8,537 bases of DNA from J061 sp003695725 [NCBI: Candidatus Schekmanbacteria bacterium] (GCA_003695725.1 RFHX01000307.1:1-8537), one strand, 5' to 3'; numbered from the stretch's first letter, positions 1 through 6,178 are shown. Notes: a model not told the origin generated them from the letters alone. Translations and numbers: made by a program.

Positions 1-434
1 ATTTTAGTATCTCCCGTCAGCATCTTTACGGCAAAATAAGAAAACAGGGATATAAAAAATGAAATAATAAAAAATAAGAAAAATGCAGTTGGATTCTTAG
101 ATAATGCGTGAAAAGTAGTAATTCTAAAGCATAAAAGAAAAGAATAAAATACAGCAATAAAAACAGCAATCGATATAGCAAGAGCTAATGAGGAAAGGTG
201 CAGTGCTTTTTTTATCTTCCATATGATGAAAAAAAATATGCAATAGAGAAAGAAAAAAAGGATTGCCGCTGCAGTTGATGATGCAAGAATAAATAAAAAA
301 TCGTTTAACAAATGCCCTTCAGGCTTCGACATAAAGCCAAAGGTTATATCAAACATTCCTATGGAAATTGCCAAACTAAGGCTTATTTCCAAAAAAGTTC
401 TCAAGGAAATACCCTTGTCAGACTTTTCATTCAT
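1..434 (-). CDS. Polytopic membrane protein, N-terminal part (cut by window edge)
   Basis: An uninterrupted frame reads from an ATG at 434-432 through base 1 without a stop: 144 complete codons, with the C-terminus outside the window. The protein begins MNEKSDKGISLRTF and is very hydrophobic, with about four predicted membrane helices near residues 12-34, 44-72, 81-103 and 116-137, separated by short charged loops such as WKIKKALH and SKNP. A GAGGT ribosome binding site 9 nt upstream supports the start, and the gene begins 13 nt after the DUF374 stop, so it is probably the next gene of the operon. I do not recognise the family. The visible part shows no ABC-transporter or glycosyltransferase motif. 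Four N-terminal helices before a soluble domain would fit a membrane-anchored sulfatase or phosphoethanolamine-transferase-like enzyme, but that is a guess the visible part cannot test. A role in LPS or envelope assembly is inferred from position only. Confidence 0.72.
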   Translation of the reverse strand, partial: MNEKSDKGISLRTFLEISLSLAISIGMFDITFGFMSKPEGHLLNDFLFILASSTAAAILFFFLYCIFFFIIWKIKKALHLSSLALAISIAVFIAVFYSFLLCFRITTFHALSKNPTAFFLFFIISFFISLFSYFAVKMLTGDTK

Positions 435-443
435 CTGTATTCG

Positions 444-448
444 ACCTC
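444..448 (-). promoter_or_regulatory. Ribosome binding site of the partial membrane protein
   Basis: GAGGT on the minus strand lies 9 nt before the ATG at 434-432 and overlaps the TAG stop codon of the preceding DUF374 gene. Overlap of a stop with the next ribosome binding site suggests translational coupling, and it is the main support for the chosen start of the truncated gene. Confidence 0.6.
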
Positions 449-1146
449 TACCTATTTTCATACCTTGACTGGGGAAGAGGTTCGTGTCCTGCCGATTTAT
501 CTGCTTTAACACATAATGTATCGAGTTCTTGCTTTAGTTCCTTTCGCTTTATTTCCATTTCATCATCACTTGCATCCCTTCCAACATAAATCGGATTGCC
601 AAATTCAAAGAAAACCTTGCTCGAGAATTTAGGAACAATAAATCTATCCCAGCTGTTAAAAATCCAGAATTTATCAGCACTTGCTCCGACAGGTATAATT
701 GGCCGCCCGGAGTATTTTGCAAGGTAAAGTACTCCCTTCTGCACTATTCTTGATGGTCCTCTCGGTCCATCAGGTGTTATACCAATTTGTGTCCCTTTAT
801 CCAATATGGAATAAAGTTCACGAAAGGATTCATAACTTCTTCTCGATGTTGACCCTCTAACGGGATTAAATCCTAATGCCTTTAATGTAGCTGTTATATA
901 CTCACCTTCTTTACTCATACTAACAAGAGGAGAGCCACCTGTATCTCTAAAATATCCTGTTACAAGAAATAGTCTTTGATGCCAAAAAGCACATATGAAT
1001 GACTTTCTTTCTTCCATAAACTTTAATACAGTTTCAGCCCCCTCTGAATGCACTTCATAACTATTGAAAAGAATTCTTACTAAAGGAATTCCAAATGTTT
1101 TAATCAAAAATAAAATAGATTTTTCTTTAAATCCAAAATCTGACAT
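448..1146 (-). CDS. DUF374 lysophospholipid acyltransferase-like protein
   Basis: The 232-residue protein matches the DUF374 family, a relative of the PlsC/LPLAT acyltransferases. What is seen: a hydrophobic N-terminus (about residues 10-28) that could anchor it to the inner membrane, the CAFWHQRLF segment with H56 as the likely catalytic base, the SMSKEGEYI segment at 76-84, VRGSTSRRS at 96-104, the family signature ITPDGPRGP at 123-131, and PIIPVG at 149-154. The C-terminal 40 residues are charged and probably peripheral. The acyl acceptor and donor of this family are not established. Location directly after lpxB suggests lipid A or another envelope lipid, by inference. It begins 29 nt after lpxB with only a weak purine-rich site (AAGAGAG, about 11 nt upstream). 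Where many members appear to have Asp in an S-x-DGE-like segment, this one has Glu80. Family call is firm, function is open. Confidence 0.9.
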   Translation of the reverse strand: MSDFGFKEKSILFLIKTFGIPLVRILFNSYEVHSEGAETVLKFMEERKSFICAFWHQRLFLVTGYFRDTGGSPLVSMSKEGEYITATLKALGFNPVRGSTSRRSYESFRELYSILDKGTQIGITPDGPRGPSRIVQKGVLYLAKYSGRPIIPVGASADKFWIFNSWDRFIVPKFSSKVFFEFGNPIYVGRDASDDEMEIKRKELKQELDTLCVKADKSAGHEPLPQSRYENR

Positions 1147-1175
1147 TTCTATGAATATCTCTCTTGTGATTGAAT

Positions 1176-2315
1176 TCAGACATATTGAAGAAGAATTTCT
1201 GAAACCCGCTTTGATACATCTGCGCTTCCAAGCATCTTCTTCAATTCAAAAAGATTTCTTTTTGTCTCATTCAATCTCTCCTCAGATTTCAAAGATTCAA
1301 GGATGAATGAAGCAATGTTTTCAGGATTCACTTCTTCCTGCTGAAGCTCCGGCACTACTTCTGCCCCAGCAATGATGTTAACCAATCCCCAATTCTTTAT
1401 CTTTAACAATCTTTTTCCCAATATCTCTGTCATTTTTGATAATCTATAGACAATAATAAAGGGGGTTTCAGTTATTGCAGCTTCCAATGTGGCAGTGCCT
1501 GAACAGATTACAGCAAAATCAGAGGATTTAAGAATCTCTCTCGCCTGACCATTTACAATTTCCAAAGAAATCTCCTTACCCGCTAAATTTTTTTCAATGA
1601 TCTGCCTGTCAATTCCTGGTGCAAGAGGCAAGATAAAAGATACATTTTCCATCCGCTGAGAAACTATCTCAGCCGCACCTATCATATCTTTTATTAGGTA
1701 CTCAATCTCCTTTTTTCTACTTCCCGGCAAAAGAGCAATGCGGTAATTACCATCATTATTTCTGATTGAACCCTTCCTCTCTGCTGAGGATTCGCCGCTC
1801 ATTATCTCGAGAAGGGGATGTCCTACAAATTCAGTGTCGACTCCTGCTCTCCTATAAATGGCTTCTTCGAAAGGAAGTATTACAAGAATCTTATCAACCC
1901 GTTCTTTTATTTTTTTAATTCGTCCGCTTCTCCATGCCCAAACCTGAGGACTTATGAAATAAATAACCGGAATATTCATCTTTTTCAAAAGATTTGCAAA
2001 ATAAAGATTGAAGCCGGGATAATCTACAAGCATAGCCGCACAAACATTATTTCTACTGATGAAATCAAGAAGTGATTTTCTTACTTTTTTTATTACATTC
2101 GCTTTATATATAGCTTCCCATAATCCTATTACAGACATATCGTTGAGATGCCACAATAGCTCCATTCCTGCTTCTTTCATTTTATCACCGCCGGTGCCTG
2201 CTATCCTTAAATCAGGTGCAGACTTTTTCAGTTCTTTAATAATATTTGAAACATACATATCAGCCGAATGGTCGCCAGAAACTATTAGGAGGGATTTTTT
2301 TTCGTTATTCGTCAT
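1176..2315 (-). CDS. lpxB: Lipid-A-disaccharide synthase LpxB
   Basis: This inner-membrane-associated GT19 glycosyltransferase joins UDP-2,3-diacylglucosamine to 2,3-diacylglucosamine-1-phosphate (lipid X), giving the beta-1,6 lipid A disaccharide. At 379 residues it is close to the E. coli length (382). Motifs in order: N-terminal GDHSAD at 14-19, MSVIGLWEAI at 60-69, VDYPGFN at 97-103 with Asp98 at the position of E. coli Asp98, ISPQVWAWRSGRIKKI at 121-136, LPFEEAIYRRAGV followed by FVGHPLLE, LLPGSRKKEIEYL, and SGTATLEAA in the C-terminal half, the UDP-binding region. The N-terminal motif is GEASGD in E. coli, so it is diverged here. VDYPGFN replaces IDAPDFN, a variant I also associate with Bacteroidetes enzymes. 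The gene starts 27 nt after the dehydrogenase stop and has no recognisable Shine-Dalgarno, so it may rely on coupling. Identity is secure despite the variants. Confidence 0.96.
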   Translation of the reverse strand: MTNNEKKSLLIVSGDHSADMYVSNIIKELKKSAPDLRIAGTGGDKMKEAGMELLWHLNDMSVIGLWEAIYKANVIKKVRKSLLDFISRNNVCAAMLVDYPGFNLYFANLLKKMNIPVIYFISPQVWAWRSGRIKKIKERVDKILVILPFEEAIYRRAGVDTEFVGHPLLEIMSGESSAERKGSIRNNDGNYRIALLPGSRKKEIEYLIKDMIGAAEIVSQRMENVSFILPLAPGIDRQIIEKNLAGKEISLEIVNGQAREILKSSDFAVICSGTATLEAAITETPFIIVYRLSKMTEILGKRLLKIKNWGLVNIIAGAEVVPELQQEEVNPENIASFILESLKSEERLNETKRNLFELKKMLGSADVSKRVSEILLQYV

Positions 2316-2342
2316 AACTTGAATTTCTAAGAAATGAAATGC

Positions 2343-3302
2343 TCAATTCTCTTTAATACTTGATAAAATATTAAGGGCAAGTTTGAGTGACCTTAATTCA
2401 TCTTCTTCGGAATACATCCTTTTTCCATCTCCACTGACACAGTCGATAAAATGTTTAATCTGCAATTTCAAGGGATTATCCTTGTACACGAATATCCTTT
2501 CGATAAAAGACTCCTGTTTGTAACGAATTTCCTCACGGCTAACAAAGTAACCTGAATCGGCACGACGGTGAATATGTATGTCTTGGTCAGTATAATCTAG
2601 AAATATATAAGCATCCTTCTGAGTAATTGCCAAAGTGCGAAGCTTATTCTCTGAAACCCTGCTTGCCACCACAGTGGCAATACAACCGCTTTTGAATTTC
2701 AGTTGGACACTAGCTACATCAACCTTCCCCGAACATATTTTTTTTCCAAAAGCAGAATAATTTTCCGGCTGTTCATCCAAAAGATTCAAGATTATGTCTA
2801 AATCATGTATCATCAAGTCCATTATCACATTGTCATCTTTTGCTCTTGTGATAAAGGGACCTATTCTTCTGCTTTCCATAAGATAGGGGTCTTTTACAAT
2901 CTTTTTAAGTTCCTGTACCGCACCATTGAATCTTTCCACATGGCCTACCTGCAAAATCAAGTTTTTCCTTTTTGCTATGTCGAAAAGCTCCTCTGCTTGA
3001 CTGTAATCTGTAGTAAATGGCTTTTCAACCAATACATGGACACCTGCTTCAAGGCAGTCCTTTGCTATCTCATAGTGCAGCTTAGTAGGCACAGCCAAGC
3101 TTACGATATCAACATTCTTCAAAAGCTTATGGTAATCAAGATAGCCCTTTATTTGATATTTTTCTGATAGTTCTTCAACTTTTTTGGAATCAATATCAGC
3201 AATACCATGAAAATACACATTGTTAAGCTGTTCGGCATATACATTTACATGGTAATGCCCCATATGGCCTGTGCCAATCACTCCTGCCTTTAACTTACTC
3301 AA
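2343..3302 (-). CDS. Gfo/Idh/MocA-family oxidoreductase, GnnA candidate
   Basis: A 319-residue cytosolic NAD(P)-dependent sugar dehydrogenase. The N-terminal Rossmann fold shows GVIGTGHMGHYH (GxGxxG at residues 10-15), the family EKP motif at 93-95 with the catalytic Lys94, VGHVERFN at 119-126, and DLMIHDLD at 162-169, which carries the active-site His166. The C-terminal half is the alpha/beta substrate domain. It starts with TTG and its first four bases (TTGA) overlap the lpxA stop codon. An AAGGAG site 7 nt upstream makes this start convincing. Placement between lpxA and lpxB matches, from memory, the place of gnnA in Acidithiobacillus ferrooxidans, whose product oxidises the 3-position of UDP-GlcNAc before transamination by GnnB. 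No aminotransferase lies in this window, so that role is an inference. Another nucleotide-sugar or inositol dehydrogenase activity is possible. Family assignment is strong, substrate is not determined. Confidence 0.92.
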   Translation of the reverse strand: MSKLKAGVIGTGHMGHYHVNVYAEQLNNVYFHGIADIDSKKVEELSEKYQIKGYLDYHKLLKNVDIVSLAVPTKLHYEIAKDCLEAGVHVLVEKPFTTDYSQAEELFDIAKRKNLILQVGHVERFNGAVQELKKIVKDPYLMESRRIGPFITRAKDDNVIMDLMIHDLDIILNLLDEQPENYSAFGKKICSGKVDVASVQLKFKSGCIATVVASRVSENKLRTLAITQKDAYIFLDYTDQDIHIHRRADSGYFVSREEIRYKQESFIERIFVYKDNPLKLQIKHFIDCVSGDGKRMYSEEDELRSLKLALNILSSIKEN

Positions 3303-4093
3303 AATATATCTCCTTCTGTCTTTTCTCTTTTACAAACTCCGCGCTTTGAACTTCTGACAAAATCAATAAAATGTTTAACTTCCTCTGTTTGCTCAACTTC
3401 TTCATTAATCTTTACAAGCGCATCTTCTGTAGAAAGCCCTGATTGGAAAAATATCTTATACATTTTTTTCAATTCTTCCAAGCTTTCACCTTTTATTCCA
3501 CTTCTTCTCAATCCTACAACATTCAAACCATAGGGGACTGTTGTAATTCCCCAAACAATAGTAAAAGGGGCAATATCCTTCGAAAGTCCTGAAAACCCCC
3601 TAACCAATGCAAGCTTCCCTATTCTGCAAAACTGATGTATTCCGACGAAACCTGAAATAATGGCTTTATCTTCCACCTGCACATGCCCTGACAAACCGGC
3701 ATAATTTGTAATTACAACATCATTTCCTATTTGACAATCATGAGCAATATGAGAATAAGCCATAATCATAGAGCCACTTCCAACCGTTGTTGCGCCTCCT
3801 TCTTTCGATGAACGATGTATTGTAACATATTCTCTGATTTTTACATTGTCTCCAATAATGACAAAAGACTTTTGCCCTTTGTATTTGAAATCCTGAGGCG
3901 GCCCTCCTATAATTGCACCTGCCTCAATTCTGCACTCCTTTCCAATCTTTGTCCATCCTTCAATTCTCACATTTGAAGAAATGACTGTTCCATCTCCAAT
4001 TTGCACATCTTTTCCAATTACCGAAAAGGGACCAATTGAGACATCATCTCCAATAACTGCACCTTCCTCGATTACTGCTGTTTTATGTATCAT
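3299..4093 (-). CDS. lpxA: UDP-N-acetylglucosamine O-acyltransferase LpxA
   Basis: LpxA transfers a 3-hydroxyacyl chain from ACP to the 3-position of the UDP-GlcNAc glucosamine, the first step of lipid A synthesis, as a cytosolic trimer. At 264 residues it matches the E. coli length (262). Residues 1-180 form a left-handed beta-helix of hexapeptide repeats ([IVL]-G-x-x-x-x type) and the rest is the helical C-terminal domain ending in FVRSSKRGVCK. The catalytic histidine is H118 within SHIAHDC (E. coli H125). PPQDFKYKG at 65-73 and REYVTIHR at 87-94 are UDP-sugar-site landmarks. Gly166 aligns by ungapped counting with E. coli Gly173, the position that sets acyl chain length. Glycine favours a longer chain such as C14 over C10, an inference from E. 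coli and Pseudomonas work. It starts 3 nt after fabZ with little Shine-Dalgarno, implying translational coupling, and its end overlaps the next gene by 4 nt. Confidence 0.97.
   Translation of the reverse strand: MIHKTAVIEEGAVIGDDVSIGPFSVIGKDVQIGDGTVISSNVRIEGWTKIGKECRIEAGAIIGGPPQDFKYKGQKSFVIIGDNVKIREYVTIHRSSKEGGATTVGSGSMIMAYSHIAHDCQIGNDVVITNYAGLSGHVQVEDKAIISGFVGIHQFCRIGKLALVRGFSGLSKDIAPFTIVWGITTVPYGLNVVGLRRSGIKGESLEELKKMYKIFFQSGLSTEDALVKINEEVEQTEEVKHFIDFVRSSKRGVCKREKTEGDIF
3310..3315 (-). promoter_or_regulatory. Strong ribosome binding site fixing the TTG start of the dehydrogenase
   Basis: AAGGAG on the minus strand lies inside the end of lpxA, 7 nt before the TTG at 3302-3300. Its strength and ideal spacing justify the non-ATG start, which brings the GxGxxG fold to the usual distance from the N-terminus. 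Confidence 0.8.
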
Positions 4094-4096
4094 CTT

Positions 4097-4552
4097 CTAT
4101 TTAGACTTTTTTAGATCATCGAGATTCTCATCAGACACAAATGCCTGTAATTCGCCCTCAGTTACCACTTCATCATCAACAAATGCTTTTGCTACTACCT
4201 TCCATAGCGGTCCGCGGCGGTTTGTTACAATGACTTCCATCTTCAGTACATCGCCGGGCCTTACCTTTTTTCTGAATTTTACCTTGTCGATACTCCTGAA
4301 ATAAACAATTTTTTGATATTCCTCTGTGCTTTGCAGGAGTAAAATACATCCAAGTTGAGCAAGTGCCTCTACTATCATCACTCCCGGCATAACTGGATAT
4401 TCGCCAAAATGCCCTAAAAAATACGGTTCATTGAAAGTCACATTTTTTATTCCCACCATTCTCTTTTCTTTCTCAAATTCCAAAATCTTGTCTACCATTA
4501 GAAAAGGATAACGGTGGGGAAGAAGTTTTAAAATTCTATCAATATTGAACAT
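4097..4552 (-). CDS. fabZ: 3-hydroxyacyl-ACP dehydratase FabZ
   Basis: FabZ dehydrates 3-hydroxyacyl-ACP to trans-2-enoyl-ACP in fatty acid elongation and so competes with LpxA and LpxD for the same substrate; the gene sitting between them is a common arrangement. The hotdog-fold protein shows LLPHRYPFLMVDKI near the N-terminus and GHFGEYPVMPGVMIVEALAQ with the catalytic His48 and Glu62 (numbered from the start given here). Two in-frame ATGs exist, at 4561 and 4552. The AGGAG at 4562-4566 abuts the first with no spacing but lies 9 nt from the second. The shorter form is 151 residues, the same as E. coli FabZ, so the second start is preferred; the longer form adds only MSN. Unusually, the proline after GHF in the family's GHFP segment is Gly here. 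The gene begins 24 nt after lpxD ends. Confidence 0.96.
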   Translation of the reverse strand: MFNIDRILKLLPHRYPFLMVDKILEFEKEKRMVGIKNVTFNEPYFLGHFGEYPVMPGVMIVEALAQLGCILLLQSTEEYQKIVYFRSIDKVKFRKKVRPGDVLKMEVIVTNRRGPLWKVVAKAFVDDEVVTEGELQAFVSDENLDDLKKSK

Positions 4553-4561
4553 ATTACTCAT

Positions 4562-4566
4562 CTCCT
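4562..4566 (-). promoter_or_regulatory. Ribosome binding site deciding the fabZ start
   Basis: AGGAG on the minus strand directly touches the ATG at 4561-4559 but is 9 nt from the ATG at 4552-4550. Normal ribosome spacing therefore favours the downstream start, trimming three residues. Confidence 0.65.
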
Positions 4567-4576
4567 ACCTAAAAAA

Positions 4577-5599
4577 TTATTTTTCCTTTTCAAGCCTCGA
4601 GATTTTTTTCTCAAGCTCTCGTATCCTTTTGAATAAATCAGGAAGTTTAGGCAGACATGCCTGTGTCCTTCTCCACTTTCTATGGTCAAAAGCAGGAGCT
4701 CCGCTGACCATTGAATTAGCCGGTATATTTCTTCCTATTCCCGATTTTGCTCCTACCATAGTGTTGTCACCAATACGTACATGGTCGGCGATGCCAACCT
4801 GTCCAGCCAACATAACATTGTCGCCGATTTTACAGCTTCCTGATATACCTACTTGCGAAACAAGAATGACATTCTTTCCAATTTCTACATTATGGGCAAT
4901 TTGGACATGGTTGTCTATCTTGGTCCCTTCTCTGATAATCGTCACTCCAAGAGTTGCTCTGTCTATACATACATTTGAACCAATTTCAACATCATCTTCT
5001 ATTATAACATTTCCAACCTGCGGAATCTTGATATGCTTGCCATCTTCCTGCACATATCCAAAACCATCGCCGCCTATTGAGGTATTCGAATGAATAGTAA
5101 CCCTGTTGCCAATTATCGTTTCTTCTCTAATTGAAGTGTTTGAATATATTGTAGAGTCTTCGCCTATTTTTGAATTGCTGCCAATATAAACACCAGGATA
5201 TATTCTAACTCTATCTCCAATTTCAACATTGTCCTCAATTACAGCATAAGGATAAATTGAAACATCCTTTCCTAATTTGACATTTTCACCAATCGATGCT
5301 CGACTATCAATTCCAATGACAGCTCTCTTTTTCCCCTTAAAAAGCTCAACTACCCGTGCAAAAGACAAATAAGGATTCTTAACGATGATTTGAGAAGCAC
5401 TGCATTCAGGAATTTCAACAGGTGTTATAACCGCAGTTGCCGAAGTTTTTTTTGCTGCCTCTATGAATTTTTTTGCAGCAATGAATGTTATATCACCTTC
5501 ATCTGCATCTTCGATTCCAGACACATTGGTTATTTTATCATTCGGACTGCCTTTCAATTCACCACCAAGAAAATCAGCAATTTCCTTTACTGTTTTCAC
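4577..5599 (-). CDS. lpxD: UDP-3-O-acylglucosamine N-acyltransferase LpxD
   Basis: LpxD adds the second 3-hydroxyacyl chain, N-linked, to UDP-3-O-acyl-glucosamine, the third step of lipid A synthesis, as a cytosolic trimer. At 340 residues it matches E. coli (341). Residues 1-95 are the LpxD N-terminal uridine-binding domain (ITNVSGIEDADEGDITFI, NPYLSFARVVELF). Residues 100-300 are hexapeptide repeats folding as a left-handed beta-helix. GGDGFGY at 176-182 is a family signature, and QIAHNVEIG places the catalytic histidine at H236 (E. coli H239). The C-terminal tail from about 320 is a short amphipathic helix (LFKRIRELEKKISRLEKEK) of the kind that caps the trimer. The start is GTG, supported by GGAGG 7 nt upstream. 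It lies 32 nt after skp. No key residue is missing. Confidence 0.97.
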   Translation of the reverse strand: MKTVKEIADFLGGELKGSPNDKITNVSGIEDADEGDITFIAAKKFIEAAKKTSATAVITPVEIPECSASQIIVKNPYLSFARVVELFKGKKRAVIGIDSRASIGENVKLGKDVSIYPYAVIEDNVEIGDRVRIYPGVYIGSNSKIGEDSTIYSNTSIREETIIGNRVTIHSNTSIGGDGFGYVQEDGKHIKIPQVGNVIIEDDVEIGSNVCIDRATLGVTIIREGTKIDNHVQIAHNVEIGKNVILVSQVGISGSCKIGDNVMLAGQVGIADHVRIGDNTMVGAKSGIGRNIPANSMVSGAPAFDHRKWRRTQACLPKLPDLFKRIRELEKKISRLEKEK

Positions 5600-5606
5600 A
5601 TTATAA

Positions 5607-5611
5607 CCTCC
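5607..5611 (-). promoter_or_regulatory. Strong ribosome binding site fixing the GTG start of lpxD
   Basis: GGAGG on the minus strand lies 7 nt before the GTG at 5599-5597, in the 32-nt skp-lpxD gap. It is the best Shine-Dalgarno match in the window and explains why a GTG start can be efficient here. Confidence 0.8.
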
Positions 5612-5617
5612 AGAAAT

Positions 5618-5631
5618 AAGCGTTATCGCTT
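5618..5631 (-). repeat. Short inverted repeat in the skp-lpxD gap
   Basis: AAGCG-ATAA-CGCTT on the minus strand forms a possible 5-bp stem with a 4-nt loop, starting right after the skp stop codon and ending 6 nt before the lpxD GGAGG. It has no following U-run, so it is not an intrinsic terminator. It could be a small intercistronic RNA hairpin or chance. Confidence 0.3.
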
Positions 5632-6156
5632 TTATTTGCTTCCCTGAGCATTCAAGCTGTCATAAAGTTGAATTATTCTTGGAGTAAGGTCAGCAACATC
5701 CGCTACATAAATAGCATTTTGCTTCTCGATAATTACATCATAGCCGTCATTTTTGCCAACTTCTTTTACCAATTCAATTATATCCATCAGGATTTTGTCA
5801 GTATAGTTTTTATTTTTTCTTTCAAATTCATCCTTCAAATCAACCTGCATTCTCCTCCAATCTTTCAACTTTTTGTTGAACTCTTCCTCCTTTTCAGCTT
5901 TTATTTTGTCAGACCAGAAGGCGGCGCGCTTTGTTATTTCATCCTGCAAAGCTTTCAATTCCTGCTCCTTCTTATCAAGTTCTTTTTTCTTTTCTTCAAA
6001 TTCATTTTCCAGCATCTTTATTGCTTCTTTGCCTTTCTTTGAATTATTCAACACACTTTGAAGGTCCACTACTGCAACTCTCGTTTCTGCAAATGTCAGA
6101 AAAGAAACTCCCAACATTAAAATGCAAACCATAAGTGAAACTAATTTTTTCTTCAT
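5632..6156 (-). CDS. skp: Periplasmic chaperone Skp/OmpH family protein
   Basis: Skp-type chaperones hold unfolded outer-membrane proteins in the periplasm after Sec export and pass them to the BAM complex. The 174-residue protein has a clear Sec signal peptide (MKKKLVSLMV then a hydrophobic stretch, probable cleavage after Ala23 in TFA-ETR). TRVAVVDLQSVLNNS at 25-39 is the typical first strand and helix. Residues 45-125 are Lys/Glu-rich coiled coil, the tentacles of the trimer, and YDVIIEKQNAIYVADVADLT near the end supplies the body-domain strands. Length is near the E. coli 161. It follows bamA by 22 nt, the usual pairing of chaperone and insertase. The ribosome binding site is poor (GGGGG, 10 nt upstream of the ATG). 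The cysteine in the signal peptide is not in a convincing lipobox. The family is diverse in sequence, so the call rests on architecture plus context. Confidence 0.93.
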   Translation of the reverse strand: MKKKLVSLMVCILMLGVSFLTFAETRVAVVDLQSVLNNSKKGKEAIKMLENEFEEKKKELDKKEQELKALQDEITKRAAFWSDKIKAEKEEEFNKKLKDWRRMQVDLKDEFERKNKNYTDKILMDIIELVKEVGKNDGYDVIIEKQNAIYVADVADLTPRIIQLYDSLNAQGSK

Positions 6157-6178
6157 AAAATAAAAACCCCCTTTTTAA

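Noticed and set aside
312-509. 65-codon plus-strand frame spanning the end of the DUF374 gene and the partial gene
   Set aside because: It covers two coupled minus-strand genes, has no supporting features and no family resemblance.
2323-2335. 13-bp palindrome ATTTCT-A-AGAAAT in the dehydrogenase-lpxB gap
   Set aside because: The one-base centre cannot form a hairpin loop, the AT-rich background makes it likely by chance, and no second copy or promoter context supports an operator.
2805-3167. 120-codon plus-strand open frame opposite the dehydrogenase
   Set aside because: The minus strand encodes a complete, motif-bearing dehydrogenase across it; the antisense translation has no recognisable domain.
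4545-5093. 182-codon plus-strand open frame opposite lpxD
   Set aside because: It lies antisense to the repeated hexapeptide region of lpxD, whose codon pattern keeps the opposite frame open; it is low-complexity (Ile/Ser/Pro/Thr), with no family resemblance.
3299-5599. Recurring short motifs such as CCAAT and CCTAT across lpxA and lpxD, looking like a DNA repeat or CRISPR
   Set aside because: They reflect the codons of protein hexapeptide repeats (I-G-x-x-x-x); spacing is irregular at DNA level and there are no conserved direct repeats with spacers.
5668-6134. Overlapping plus-strand open frames opposite skp
   Set aside because: They are Phe/Leu/Ser-rich mirror images of the Lys/Glu-rich coiled coil of skp, with no independent start signal.
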